This document shows, piece after piece, positions 27,724-36,800 of a DNA stretch of 64,000 nt. Positions within the stretch are counted from its first letter, which is position 1. Each line of letters starts with the position of its first letter. Made by a program: the position numbers and the translations under genes. The notes under the pieces are model-generated. The model did not search any database and was not told the DNA's origin. It saw only the letters and a list, made by a program, of their open reading frames with translations. Origin of the DNA: Longimicrobiales bacterium (GTDB lineage: Bacteria > Gemmatimonadota > Gemmatimonadetes > Longimicrobiales > Gaopeijiaceae); NCBI GenBank assembly GCA_951813395.1, contig OX638356.1, positions 2,244,501-2,308,500 on the forward strand, written 5' to 3'.

Positions 27724-28349
27724 CCCTTCCTCCCCACCAGCGCCCGATACCGCCACAGGTAGTCACCCAGCGAAAGCAGCGTGAGCAGGACGGCAAGACC
27801 CAGCATGACCCCGATCCAGGTCGTGTGGAACAGGCGCCAGCCGGCCCAGAAGGACCCGGACCACTCCAGGGCGGTGGCGGAAAGCAGCAGCGGATACCAC
27901 AGCAGCAGGCTCCCGATGAAGAAGTTCTGCGCCAGTGCCTTCCGCTTCCCCAGCGTACCGGCGGCTATCACGATCCCGCGTCGGGCGGCATAGGCCCGAA
28001 ACAGTGTGACGAACAGCTCGCGCCCGAAAACCACGACGACGACCCACAGGGGGAGCGTGCCCCACAAGGGGAGGCTGCTGAGTACATCCGTGCGCCGCGA
28101 AATCATGAAAATCGGTACGAACGTGCTCACCAGAAGCAGTTTGTCGGCGATCGGATCGAGCAGTTTGCCCGTATCCGTGATCCACCCGTGCCTGCGGGCC
28201 AGATAACCGTCCCACACGTCGGAAAAGGCCGCGAGCAGGAAGAGTCCGAAGGCCGCGTACCGATTCACGATCGAGGGTGAAAGGGCAAGGTAGGCGATGA
28301 GGGGACTGACAGCGATCCGCGCCACCGTAATGGCGTTGGGGATGTTCAC
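27720..28349 (-). CDS. pgsA: CDP-diacylglycerol-glycerol-3-phosphate 3-phosphatidyltransferase
   Basis: PgsA makes phosphatidylglycerol phosphate. The 209-residue integral membrane protein has the CDP-alcohol phosphotransferase motif as DVWDGYLARR, then G, D and D at the expected spacing in GKLLDPIADK, and five to six hydrophobic helices. The N-terminus NIPNAITVARI is canonical. The start is GTG at 28349 with no clear Shine-Dalgarno; instead a stable hairpin ends 8 nt upstream (separate entry), so translation may be controlled by structure. pncC follows with a 4-nt overlap. Confidence 0.9.
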   Translation of the reverse strand: MNIPNAITVARIAVSPLIAYLALSPSIVNRYAAFGLFLLAAFSDVWDGYLARRHGWITDTGKLLDPIADKLLLVSTFVPIFMISRRTDVLSSLPLWGTLPLWVVVVVFGRELFVTLFRAYAARRGIVIAAGTLGKRKALAQNFFIGSLLLWYPLLLSATALEWSGSFWAGWRLFHTTWIGVMLGLAVLLTLLSLGDYLWRYRALVGRKG

Positions 28350-28357
28350 CTGGCGGT

Positions 28358-28394
28358 CCGTGGACGAGGCCGTCCGGGGGGATCCTGTCCACGG
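28358..28394 (-). promoter_or_regulatory. Stable hairpin abutting the pgsA start
   Basis: On the minus strand CCGTGGAC-AGG pairs with CCT-(C)-GTCCACGG: eight plus three base pairs with one bulged C, with a further TCC/GGA inside the loop. It ends 8 nt before the GTG start, which lacks a Shine-Dalgarno. There is no U-run, so a role in translation or attenuation is more likely than simple termination; this is inference. Confidence 0.4.
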
Positions 28395-28469
28395 GCTGCC
28401 TTCCCCGCCCTCCGTCGCAGAAGGAAAAGACCGATCCGGCGCGTCCTACGATTCAAGGTTCTCTCCTCC

Positions 28470-29084
28470 CTACATTTCCCGCCGGCCGGCCAGAGCCTCG
28501 CCGATGGTGGTGCCGTCAACATACTCCAGATCACTTCCGACCGGGATACCCCTGGCCAGACGGGTCACACGCGATACATGCGGGCTGAGCAGGCCCTGCA
28601 GGTAGACCGCGGTAGCCTCTCCCTCGACGCTCGCGTTGGTCGCGAGGATAACCTCCACGGGCGTTTCGGGCGCATTGGCGATCCGGCTGACCAGACCATC
28701 GATATTCAGGTGTTCCGGACCGATTCCGTCAAGAGGAGAGAGACGGCCGCCAAGGACATGGAAGAGTCCGCGGTAGCGCCCGGCCCTCTCGATGGCACCT
28801 ACCTCGTAGGCTTCCTCAACCACGCAGATCACACCCTGATCACGGGACGGGTCCCGGCACACCGGGCAGAGCGCGCTGTCGCAATAGTTGCCGCACTGCG
28901 GGCAGGGGTGTATCCGCTCCGCGACCTCCAGAAGCACCTTCGCAAGCCGGCGCACATCGTCCCTGGACCCCTTGACGAGGTGAAACGCCAGGCGCAACGC
29001 GGTCTTGGTTCCGATCCCGGGAAGCTTCCGCAGTTCTCGGCAGAGCCCCTCGATCGGCGATTCTTCCGGGCGGCGGCTGTCCAA
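28470..29084 (-). CDS. recR: Recombination mediator protein RecR
   Basis: RecR works with RecF/RecO to load RecA at gaps. The 204-residue protein has the N-terminal helix-hairpin-helix LRKLPGIGTKTALRLAFH, a four-Cys zinc finger (CPQCGNYCDS with CPVC), and a Toprim domain starting VICVVEEAYEVGAIE with ILATNASVEGEAT. The start appears to be TTG at 29084, 9 nt after the ybaB stop. dnaX-ybaB-recR is one of the best conserved bacterial gene strings, which supports the call. Confidence 0.95.
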   Translation of the reverse strand: MDSRRPEESPIEGLCRELRKLPGIGTKTALRLAFHLVKGSRDDVRRLAKVLLEVAERIHPCPQCGNYCDSALCPVCRDPSRDQGVICVVEEAYEVGAIERAGRYRGLFHVLGGRLSPLDGIGPEHLNIDGLVSRIANAPETPVEVILATNASVEGEATAVYLQGLLSPHVSRVTRLARGIPVGSDLEYVDGTTIGEALAGRREM

Positions 29085-29093
29085 GAGCCCGAG

Positions 29094-29411
29094 TCAGAAC
29101 AGTCCGGGCAGCTGGACCGGCAGTCCTCCCGCCGCCCCGCGCATCCGTTCTTCCGAAAACTCTCGTGCGCGGTTCTGCGCCTCCGCCACGGCCGCCACGA
29201 CCAGATCCTCGAGCATCTCGGGATCTTCCGGGTCGATCACGTCCCGGTCGATCGAGATCCCCCTGAGGTCGCCCTTGCCGTTCACGCGCGCGGTCACCAT
29301 GCCGCCCCCCGACGAAGCCGTCAGTTCTTCCGTGTGCAGGCTGTCCTGGAGCTCCTTGATCCTGGCCTGGATCTGCTGTCCCATTTTCATCAATTGCTGG
29401 ATATTCGTCAT
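29094..29411 (-). CDS. ybaB: YbaB/EbfC nucleoid-associated protein
   Basis: The 105-residue protein is a small DNA-binding nucleoid-associated protein of the YbaB/EbfC family. It has the N-terminal helix NIQQLMKMGQQIQARIKELQ, the beta strand VTASSGGGMVTARVNGKGD with the conserved glycines, and IDPEDPEMLEDLVVAAVAEA. I chose the ATG at 29411 (MTNIQQLMKM) because longer readings run into dnaX. It lies between dnaX (32 nt) and recR (9 nt), the standard position. Confidence 0.94.
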   Translation of the reverse strand: MTNIQQLMKMGQQIQARIKELQDSLHTEELTASSGGGMVTARVNGKGDLRGISIDRDVIDPEDPEMLEDLVVAAVAEAQNRAREFSEERMRGAAGGLPVQLPGLF

Positions 29412-29442
29412 TTCGTTTCCGCCGGTTCCATGGATTCGCCGC

Positions 29443-31170
29443 TCAGTCGACCAACTCGAGATCCAGTTCCACGACGGCCCTCTCAAGTTCCGGAGCGCGT
29501 TTGACCAGTTCGTTCAAACGCGACTCCTGAACCGAGTCCCGAGTAATCCTCCCGGTGGCACTGCCCGGTGGGCCGGCTCTCCCGCCCGGAGCACTCTCCC
29601 CGTCTGAACGGTCACCCTCGTCAATCTCGATTGAAATCTCTGCAGATTCGCGGCCCGAATGAAGGGCCAGCGCGTCGAGCAGCGCCCGCCGGCTCGCAGC
29701 GTCCCGCAGTTCGTCGGAGGCCGGCCCGGCGGCAACGACCAGCGAAAGTCCCTGGCCGGTCTCGGTCAGCCTGGCCGATGTGCGCAGAAGGAACGAAAGA
29801 GCCCGTTGAACCCGTTTGCGGTCCCGCAACACGGTGTTCCACACCGCATCGAGAGCCCCGCCGGGCGCTCTCGGCTGCGCGACGGAATCGCCGGGGCTTC
29901 CGGGGTCGCCCGGGGCGTCGGGCCCGGCTGGCGCGACGGCGTCGGCGATATCGCCGGAAGCGTCGGACCCCGCGGCCCGGGCGGGGGCCTGCACCGCCGG
30001 TGCCGGAACCCTCGGCGGTGTCCGACCGAGTGCCCGGATGATCTCCTCCAGTTCCACGGTCCGGTCGAGGTAGCTCATGCGCAGCAGGAGCATCTCGATG
30101 AGGACCCGCGGTCTGCCCGTCCGCCGCAGGCTGCCGTCGGCCTCCAGCGCCGCGGCCATGGCCAGCATCCTGACCAGGTCCCCCGGCGCGAACGCTGCCG
30201 CCCGCCGGGCGAAGTCGTCGCGCAGCTCCTCGTTGAGATCGTCTGCCGTGGAAGAGGAATCCAGCGACATGCGCAGCAGCAGCCGCAGCTTCTCGGCCAG
30301 CCCGTAGTAGAACTCGACGAGATCGTACCCTTCGTCGATCAGCTCCTCGACGAACTCGAATACGGCCCCGTGCCGGCGCTCGATGACGATGTCGAAGAGA
30401 TCCAGGTAGCGTTGCTCGTCGACCACCCCGAGCACGCGCACCACGGAGTCCATGCTGACCCTCTCATCGGACAGGGCCAGCACCTGGTCCAGAAGCGACA
30501 GCCCGTCGCGCATCCCCCCGTTCGCTTTCCGGGCAATCGCCCGCAACGCCTCGGGTTCCGCCTTGAGACCCTCGGCCTCCAGCACCTCATCCAGCCGCTT
30601 CATGATGTCCGTGGCGCCGATTCGGCGGAAATCGAACCGCTGGCAGCGCGACAGGATCGGCGACGCACTCTGGCGGATCTTGCGAGGCTCCGTAGTGGCG
30701 AAGACGAAGATCACCCTGGGCGGGGGCTCCTCCAGGATCTTGAGGAGTGCGTTCCACGCCTCGCGCGTGAGCATGTGGGCCTCATCGAGGATGTAGACCT
30801 TGTAGCGGTCCGCCTCGGACGGAGCATACATGGCGCGTTCACGAAGCTCGCGGGCATCGTCGACGCCGCGGTTGGAGGCCGCGTCGATCTCCACGACATC
30901 GAGCGAGGTATGGCCCGCCCAGATGTGGGAGCAGTCCCGGCAAACGCCGCACGGCTCTCCCTCGGTGGTGCGGTCGGGGCAATTGAGCGACATCGCGAGC
31001 ACCCGTGCCAGCGTGGTCTTGCCGACGCCCCGCGGACCACAGAAGAGGTACGCATGACCGACGCGGTTCCCGGCCACCGCATGCCGAAGCGTGTGGGACA
31101 CGTGCTCCTGCGTGGAGACCTCCCCGAAGCGCCGGGGTCGGTATTTGCGTGCTAGCGCGAGATAGGACAA
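29443..31170 (-). CDS. dnaX: DNA polymerase III gamma/tau subunit
   Basis: DnaX forms the clamp-loader core. The 575-residue protein has Walker A in CGPRGVGKTTLAR, a zinc finger with CPDRTTEGEPCGVCRDC, DEAH in YILDEAHMLT, the sensor motif ILSRCQRFDFRR, then an Ala/Pro-rich linker (about 385-450) and a C-terminal domain. SASPILSRC shows a slightly altered KIPxTI region. The frame opens with TTG at 31170, giving SYLALARKYRP, the usual N-terminus. I found no A-rich slippery site for a gamma-form frameshift. The SRP RNA gene lies just upstream, transcribed in the same direction. Confidence 0.95.
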   Translation of the reverse strand: MSYLALARKYRPRRFGEVSTQEHVSHTLRHAVAGNRVGHAYLFCGPRGVGKTTLARVLAMSLNCPDRTTEGEPCGVCRDCSHIWAGHTSLDVVEIDAASNRGVDDARELRERAMYAPSEADRYKVYILDEAHMLTREAWNALLKILEEPPPRVIFVFATTEPRKIRQSASPILSRCQRFDFRRIGATDIMKRLDEVLEAEGLKAEPEALRAIARKANGGMRDGLSLLDQVLALSDERVSMDSVVRVLGVVDEQRYLDLFDIVIERRHGAVFEFVEELIDEGYDLVEFYYGLAEKLRLLLRMSLDSSSTADDLNEELRDDFARRAAAFAPGDLVRMLAMAAALEADGSLRRTGRPRVLIEMLLLRMSYLDRTVELEEIIRALGRTPPRVPAPAVQAPARAAGSDASGDIADAVAPAGPDAPGDPGSPGDSVAQPRAPGGALDAVWNTVLRDRKRVQRALSFLLRTSARLTETGQGLSLVVAAGPASDELRDAASRRALLDALALHSGRESAEISIEIDEGDRSDGESAPGGRAGPPGSATGRITRDSVQESRLNELVKRAPELERAVVELDLELVD

Positions 31171-31211
31171 GGTGACGGCGTGGACTCACGGTTGGCCGGA
31201 CGGGGCGCGAT

Positions 31212-31311
31212 GTGCCCCAGGCACTCCGCGGCGACGTTCACCACACTTACCGCTGCTACCTGCGGGGTCCTGACGGGGTTCATGAGTTCCCGTCCCGCGG
31301 ACCTGGGGCAC
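31212..31311 (-). ncRNA. ffs: Signal recognition particle RNA (4.5S type)
   Basis: On the minus strand a 100-nt RNA folds into one long hairpin: GUGCCCCAGG pairs perfectly with CCUGGGGCAC, then UCCGCGG with CCGCGGA, and the conserved symmetric loop AACCCCGUCAGG opposite AGCAGCGGUAA is present. This is the SRP Alu-less bacterial form that binds Ffh and helps target membrane proteins. The apical part differs from nearly all known bacterial SRP RNAs: ACC-CCGCA-GGU replaces the usual GGAA-capped stem. A promoter ends 5 nt before its 5' end. Location before dnaX is common. Confidence 0.9.
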
Positions 31312-31316
31312 GGCCA

Positions 31317-31346
31317 AAGCTACCCGGGTCCGGGAGGGGGCGTCAA
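31317..31346 (-). promoter_or_regulatory. Predicted promoter of the SRP RNA gene
   Basis: TTGACG (31341-31346) and TAGCTT (31317-31322) are separated by 18 nt, and transcription about 6 nt after the -10 would begin at the first base of the SRP RNA stem. The agreement between the box spacing and the independently recognised 5' end supports both. Confidence 0.55.
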
Positions 31347-31388
31347 CGGAGAGTTCCGGCAAACCGTTGGCGCTACGGGCCGCCGGGG

Positions 31389-31763
31389 CTACATGCCGGG
31401 GCGCCACGCGTCCGGGATGTGCTCGATGCGCGGCGTGCCTCGGGTCATGTCCACTGCGATCGCGTCGAAGCGGTAAGTGACCCCGGCTTTGCCGTTCTCG
31501 TGGATCCATCGGCGGGCCGCCGCCTCCACGGTTCTCCGCTTCGGCGCCCGAATCGGCTCCAGGGGCGTCCCGCCGGTGGTCGAGGAACGGGTCTTCACCT
31601 CCACAAAAGCCACGGTACCGCCGCGTTCCGCGACGAGATCCAGCTCCTTGGGACCCGCCCTGAAGTTGCGCGCCAACAGCACCCATCCCCGTGCCCGCAG
31701 ATAGTCCGCCGCCACGGCTTCGCCACGCCGTCCCAGGCCCCACCGATCGCTATCGTTCCTCAT
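31389..31763 (-). CDS. YraN/UPF0102 endonuclease-like protein
   Basis: The 124-residue protein belongs to the UPF0102 (YraN) family of restriction-endonuclease-fold proteins with unproved function. It has the family pattern GRRGEAVAADYLRARGW, ARNFRAGPKELDLVAERGG with the E-D metal ligands, and FVEVKTRSS (ExK). Length is normal. It stands between the DAHP synthase gene (57 nt upstream) and the SRP RNA promoter. A DNA-processing role is likely by fold only. Confidence 0.88.
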   Translation of the reverse strand: MRNDSDRWGLGRRGEAVAADYLRARGWVLLARNFRAGPKELDLVAERGGTVAFVEVKTRSSTTGGTPLEPIRAPKRRTVEAAARRWIHENGKAGVTYRFDAIAVDMTRGTPRIEHIPDAWRPGM

Positions 31764-31820
31764 GGAACTGCAACCTGTGCCCGCCGCGTGGGCACCTACA
31801 TGGCTCTGTGGGACGTCCGG

Positions 31821-32897
31821 TCAAGCGGAGGCGAGCGGAGCCGGTTTCCGCGCGCCGGCCACTGCACCTTCCTGAAGGGTTGCCAGGCTCCGGCCGATGG
31901 CACGTGCGATCGGCCCGCAGTGGGCGACCAACTCGGCGAACTGCTCCGGGTAGAGGCTCTGGGCGCCGTCCGAAAGCGCCTCCGGCGGATTGGGGTGCAC
32001 CTCCACGATCAGGCCGTCGGCACCGGCCGCCACCGCCGCGCGGGCCATCGGCGTGACCTTGCTGCGCACGCCGGTGCCGTGACTGGGGTCCGCCACGATC
32101 GGCAAGTGCGTCAGCGACTTGACCAGTGGAATCGCGGTGAGGTCGAAGACGTTGCGCGTCTGCGGATCGAAGCTGCGGACACCGCGTTCGCAGAGGATGA
32201 CGTCAGGGTTGCCCTCGCTGAGCAGGTACTCGGCGGCGAGTAGCAGTTCCGTGATCGTCGCCGACATCCCGCGCTTCAGCAACACCGGCTTCCCGATGCG
32301 GCCCGCGCGCTTGAGCAGCGGGTAGTTCTGCATGTTGCGCGCACCGATCTGGATCACGTCCGCGTGCTCCGCGACAACGGCGACACCCTCCGGTTCGACA
32401 GCCTCCGTCACAATGGCCAGGCCCGTCCGCTCCCGGGCTTCGGCCAGCAGTTCCAGCCCGCGCACGCCCAGCCCCTGAAACGAATAGGGCGAGGTCCGGG
32501 GCTTGAAGGCGCCGCCACGCAGCACGCTGGCGCCGAGGTCGCGCACCTGGGTGGCGATGTCGAGAATCTGTTCGCGCCCCTCGACCGCGCAGGGTCCGGC
32601 CATCAGGACGACTCCCTCGCCTCCGATGACCATCCCGGTCCCGAGCTCGACGACCGAGTCCTCTTCGCGCCATTCCCGCGAGACCTGCTTGTACGGCTTG
32701 CTGACCTTGATCACATCGCGGACGCCTTCGAGGCCCTCGAGCCTGGCCGACTGCACGCGTCCGTCGTTTCCGACGAGCCCGATGGCGATCCGCTGCCGTC
32801 CAAGCATCGGCTTGGCGCGGTATCCCATTTCTCCGATAACGTCCACGACTCGCTCGATCTGGGCGGGCGTGGCCCGATGATCCATGACGATCAGCAC
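31821..32897 (-). CDS. aroF: 3-deoxy-7-phosphoheptulonate synthase (DAHP synthase, AroF/AroG type I-beta)
   Basis: The enzyme condenses phosphoenolpyruvate with erythrose 4-phosphate, the first step of the shikimate pathway. The 358-residue protein has an N-terminal ferredoxin-like regulatory domain (about 1-70, [19 protein letters not shown]) as in Thermotoga-type enzymes, then the barrel with [63 protein letters not shown] and DPSHGTG. No ATG fits the family N-terminus; GTG at 32897 is preceded by AAGGAAAGG and is chosen. The nearest relative in fold in this window is KdsA. Confidence 0.92.
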   Translation of the reverse strand: MLIVMDHRATPAQIERVVDVIGEMGYRAKPMLGRQRIAIGLVGNDGRVQSARLEGLEGVRDVIKVSKPYKQVSREWREEDSVVELGTGMVIGGEGVVLMAGPCAVEGREQILDIATQVRDLGASVLRGGAFKPRTSPYSFQGLGVRGLELLAEARERTGLAIVTEAVEPEGVAVVAEHADVIQIGARNMQNYPLLKRAGRIGKPVLLKRGMSATITELLLAAEYLLSEGNPDVILCERGVRSFDPQTRNVFDLTAIPLVKSLTHLPIVADPSHGTGVRSKVTPMARAAVAAGADGLIVEVHPNPPEALSDGAQSLYPEQFAELVAHCGPIARAIGRSLATLQEGAVAGARKPAPLASA

Positions 32898-33093
32898 GGC
32901 GAGTGCCTTTCCTTCGGAAAACGTGTTGGGGCCCAAAGTGAAGGCCGAAGCAGCCTGGTGCGCCGGTGGAGCTGGCGCCGGGATTGGCCGAAAGAAGGGG
33001 AATCGTAAGCAACACGGGCGAAAAGGTCCACCCATGCGGCTGAGCGTCGCCGGACCGACACCTTTCGGCCATCGCGGCCGCGTTCCCCGTTGC

Positions 33094-33855
33094 CTACACG
33101 AGCACGAAGCGCTCTCCATCGCTGGCGCAGACGACGTTCCCCCGGTAGCCGGCCTCGCGCACGAGCGACGCGGCCGAGCCGGCGTCGAGGGGGGGATACA
33201 TGTGCGTCAGCACCAGTTTTTCCGGTCGGGCGCGTCTGGCCATTGCGGCGACCGACACCGGGGACAGGTGGCGCCCCGGCGGCGCGGGGTCGGGGTGCGC
33301 ACATTCGCTGATCAGCACATCCACGCCGCGCAGAAACGATCCCAGCGTCCTGTCCGGGCCCGTGTCCCCGGTATACCCGACCGACCAGTTTGCGACCTCG
33401 AGGCGCACCGCGATAGAGCTGTCGGTGTGCGGCACCGGATGGAACCGCAGCGTCAGCGAAGCGTTCGTGGCACGCCAGGTCCCGGAACGTGCGACCTCCT
33501 TGTAGCCCAGGTCGAATCCGGGACGGACCATGAATTCACCGTGTGCGCGCCGCAGCGCTTCGGCGCGCTCGATAAGTCCGGGCGGCCCCAGGATGCGCAA
33601 GGGACGGCTGCGGGGCGCGGGAGAGGCCCATTTCATGGCGAAGAGGAGGTGGGGCAGATCGCCGAAGTGGTCGGTATGGTAGTGGGTGAAGACGATGTGC
33701 GTGATCTTCCACCAGGCCACGCCGTGGCGCGCCAGCCCGTGGACCGTCCCGGGCCCCGCGTCGAGCAGCACCCGCGTCGGGCCGTACTCCACCAGATGGG
33801 CGGGCGACGACCGCTCACCGGACGGAACGAGCGTCCCGGATCCGATGACCGTCAC
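33094..33855 (-). CDS. Metallo-beta-lactamase-fold hydrolase (ribonuclease Z-like)
   Basis: The 253-residue protein has the MBL fold: the metal motif [12 protein letters not shown] (HxHxDH), a later HTDS region, YTGDTGPDR, and the closing LTHMYPP. The overall layout with a short N-terminal [17 protein letters not shown] resembles the RNase Z/ElaC or arylsulfatase-like branch, but the substrate cannot be named. GTG at 33855 gives the usual VTVIGSG; a TTG at 33867 overlapping the smc stop (TTGA) is a serious alternative. It lies directly behind smc in the same direction. Confidence 0.8.
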   Translation of the reverse strand: MTVIGSGTLVPSGERSSPAHLVEYGPTRVLLDAGPGTVHGLARHGVAWWKITHIVFTHYHTDHFGDLPHLLFAMKWASPAPRSRPLRILGPPGLIERAEALRRAHGEFMVRPGFDLGYKEVARSGTWRATNASLTLRFHPVPHTDSSIAVRLEVANWSVGYTGDTGPDRTLGSFLRGVDVLISECAHPDPAPPGRHLSPVSVAAMARRARPEKLVLTHMYPPLDAGSAASLVREAGYRGNVVCASDGERFVLV

Positions 33856-33863
33856 CGCGGGCG

Positions 33864-36800
33864 TCAAGCTGCGGTTCCCGCGGTCTCCGTGCGTCCCTCC
33901 AGCCGCACTCCCACGATCGAGGACACCCCCGGCTCTTCCATGGTAACGCCGTAGATCCAGTCGGCCGCCTCGATGGTCCAGGGATTGTGGGTGATTACGA
34001 CGAACTGGGTCTGCGTCTTGAAGCCCTGCAGAAGGCGGACGAAGCGACCGATGTTGGACTCGTCCAGAGGAGCGTCCACCTCGTCCAGCACACAGAAGGG
34101 ACTCGGCTTGACCAGGTAGATTCCGAAGAGCAGTGAAAGCGCGGTCAGCGCCCGCTCCCCCCCGGAAAGAAGGTCGATCCGCTGCGTCCTCTTCCCTCTG
34201 GGCGCTGCGTGAATCTCCACGCGCGACTCCAGCGGGTTCTCCGGGTCGGCGAGCCAGAGATTCGCCTCTCCACCACTGAACAGGTGCTCGAACGTCCGCT
34301 GGAAGTGCTCGCGGATCGCCTCGAACGTCGTCATGAAGAGCTCCGTGGCCGTGGCGTTGATCCGCCGGATGGCCGCCTTCAGGTCGTCGCGCGCGGATAT
34401 CAGGTCGTTCTGCTGGCCGACCAGGAACTCGAGGCGCGCGCCCTCTTCCGCGTGCTCCTCTACCGCCAGCATGTTCACGGGTCCGAGTCGTGCGAGGCGG
34501 GCCGTGATGCCGTCCAGTTCGCCCCGCAGGTCCTCCGCGTCCCCCTCCGCCGGTTCGACCTCGTCGAGGAGCGTCTCCAGGGGGCGCCCCCACTCGGTCT
34601 CCAGACGCTCGCCGATGCGGGCGGCCCGATTCCGCAGATCCTGGCGTTCGAGCTCAAGCTGATGCCTGCGGTCGACCGCCTTGCGCTCGAGGTCACGGAT
34701 TTCACCAACGCGACGCTCCGCCTTCAACACCTCGGCCGATGCTTCCCGCAATTGTCGGTCCTGCTCCGAGAGCACGCTCTCCAGCTCGTCGCGCTGCCGG
34801 AACATGCCCTCCAGCCCTTGCTGCGCGCGCTCCCGCTCCTCCCGGACCCGGACGATCTCGTCGTCGAGCGACTCCGCCTCCCGCTTGAGCCTCACGATCC
34901 GGTCGCGTGTCCTGGTCACCGTCTTCCCGGCATCCGCTATCCGGTCCCCAAGGCGCTCGAAATCGCCTTCCAGGCGCGTGAGGCGGATCGCCGCCTCCGA
35001 CTCCGCACTGCGAGCCTGCTCCCATTCGGCGTCGACGGCCGCATGCAGCGAACGCAGTTCCTCCAGCCGGGTGCTCAGGGTCTTCTCCTCGTCCAGCAGC
35101 CGGGCGCGCTCCGCGTCGGCGTCGGTTGCACGCTCCGCTGCGCTCTCTCGCGCGGATCGAGTACCCTCCAGCTGCCTGGCAAGCTCGCCCTGATGTTGGG
35201 CGAGGCGTTGCCTGCGGCCGCTCTGCACCCTGGCTTCCACCTCCGCCGCCCTCGCCGCGTCACGGCTGGAAAGCAGGTCCTCGGTGAGGGCGTTGACCTC
35301 CTTCTCGCACTTGCGGCTCTCCTGCTCGACGTGGCTCCGTGCCCGGCGCGCCTCCTCCAGTTCACCGCGGGTCCTGCGGACGCGGGTCTCCAGGCGGTCG
35401 AGGCGCTCCCTGCGCTCCAATGGACCTTCGGCACCCGTGTCCGGAACCAGATGCACGGCTCCCCGGACGTCGGTCCAGTCCGGCGCCCCGGCAGCGTCCG
35501 TTTCCCCGCCCGGGGCCGGCTGCCGCTCAGGAGACCCGGAGGCCTGAAATGTGATGCCCCCAAGCAGCGCGCGTACCCACGGAGCTCCCTTCCCCGTTGT
35601 GGCCACTCCCGGCGGCAGGGCGCCGTCCGGTTCCGGAACCCGGTCCAGGGGCAGCAGCACCAGGGGGGCGACCCGGACCTCATCGGACCGATACCAGGCC
35701 CGGATTCGCTCGACGTCCCCGACACCGGCGACCAATAGCCCAAGGCTGAACTGCCCAAGGGCGTCGTCGACGGTTCGGGCGGCAGCCGCCTCGACCTGAA
35801 CACAGTCCGACAGCATTCCGATGACGCAGTCCGGAAACGCCTCTGCCGCTTCCGCCGCCACGGTCTCCGCGCCCTCGCCCGCCAGCGTCATTCGCCGAAC
35901 GGCCGCAACCTCGGTCTCCAGCGCCGCGACGCGCGTACGGGCCTCCAGTTCGGTCTCGCGGGCTCCCCGCAACCTGTCACGGAGCATCACGGCTCGCCGC
36001 CGGGACCGCTCGAGATCGCGACGGGTTTGCTCCACCTGCCGGGCGGCGTCCCTGCTGCGGTCGACGAACAGATCTCCCTGCGACTGAAGCTCCCGCAACG
36101 TCCCGGCACCGGCCCGGGAGTCCGCCGTGAGTCGCTCCAGCCTGCGGTTCAGTTCCCCCGTCTGCAGGCGTGCACTGTCCAGATCTCCCTCGGCCCGGGC
36201 GATCGCTCTGGCGACCTCGCGGCTGCGTCCCTCCACCACCGCCAATTCCTCGCGGGCCGCCTCCATGCGGGTCCTCGTTTCGGCAGCGGCCTCACGACGT
36301 GATGTCAACTCTGCTTTACATGATGTCAGCTCTGCTTTACAATCGTCCTGCTCACGGCGCAGGGTAAGGATCTCGTCGGTCGACCGCGCCCTCAGTCCGG
36401 CCAGGGTCCCTTGCTCGCCGGCGATCTGTTCGAGGCGGCGTTTGCCGTTGCCGATTCGCTCCCCCGCAACCGCGACTTCGCGTTCGACCGTGGCCAGGCT
36501 GGTTCGCACTCCGTTCAGCCGTCCCGCGGCGTCGATGCGGACCTTCTCGGCCTCCACGTGTGCCAGGCGCACGCGCTGCAGCTCCGATTCGGCGGTCGCA
36601 AGGCGCGCGGCCATCCCGGCCGTCTCGCCGTGGTCGCGCGCAAGTTCGTGCTCCACTCGGGTCAACCGCGCCCTCATGTCCTCCAGGTCAGAGCCCACTA
36701 CAGCGATCTCCACCGCCAGGCGGCGCTCCCGCAACTCCACATGCCGCTGCGCCTTGCCCTTCTGCCGGGCCAGGGAGCGGACCTTCGAGCGCACTTCGCC

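Noticed and set aside
29443-31170. Programmed frameshift in dnaX producing gamma
   Set aside because: No A-rich slippery heptamer or adjacent pseudoknot pattern was found in the C-terminal half.
32898-33093. Leader peptide or attenuator before DAHP synthase
   Set aside because: No short frame with aromatic codons and no mutually exclusive hairpins were seen.
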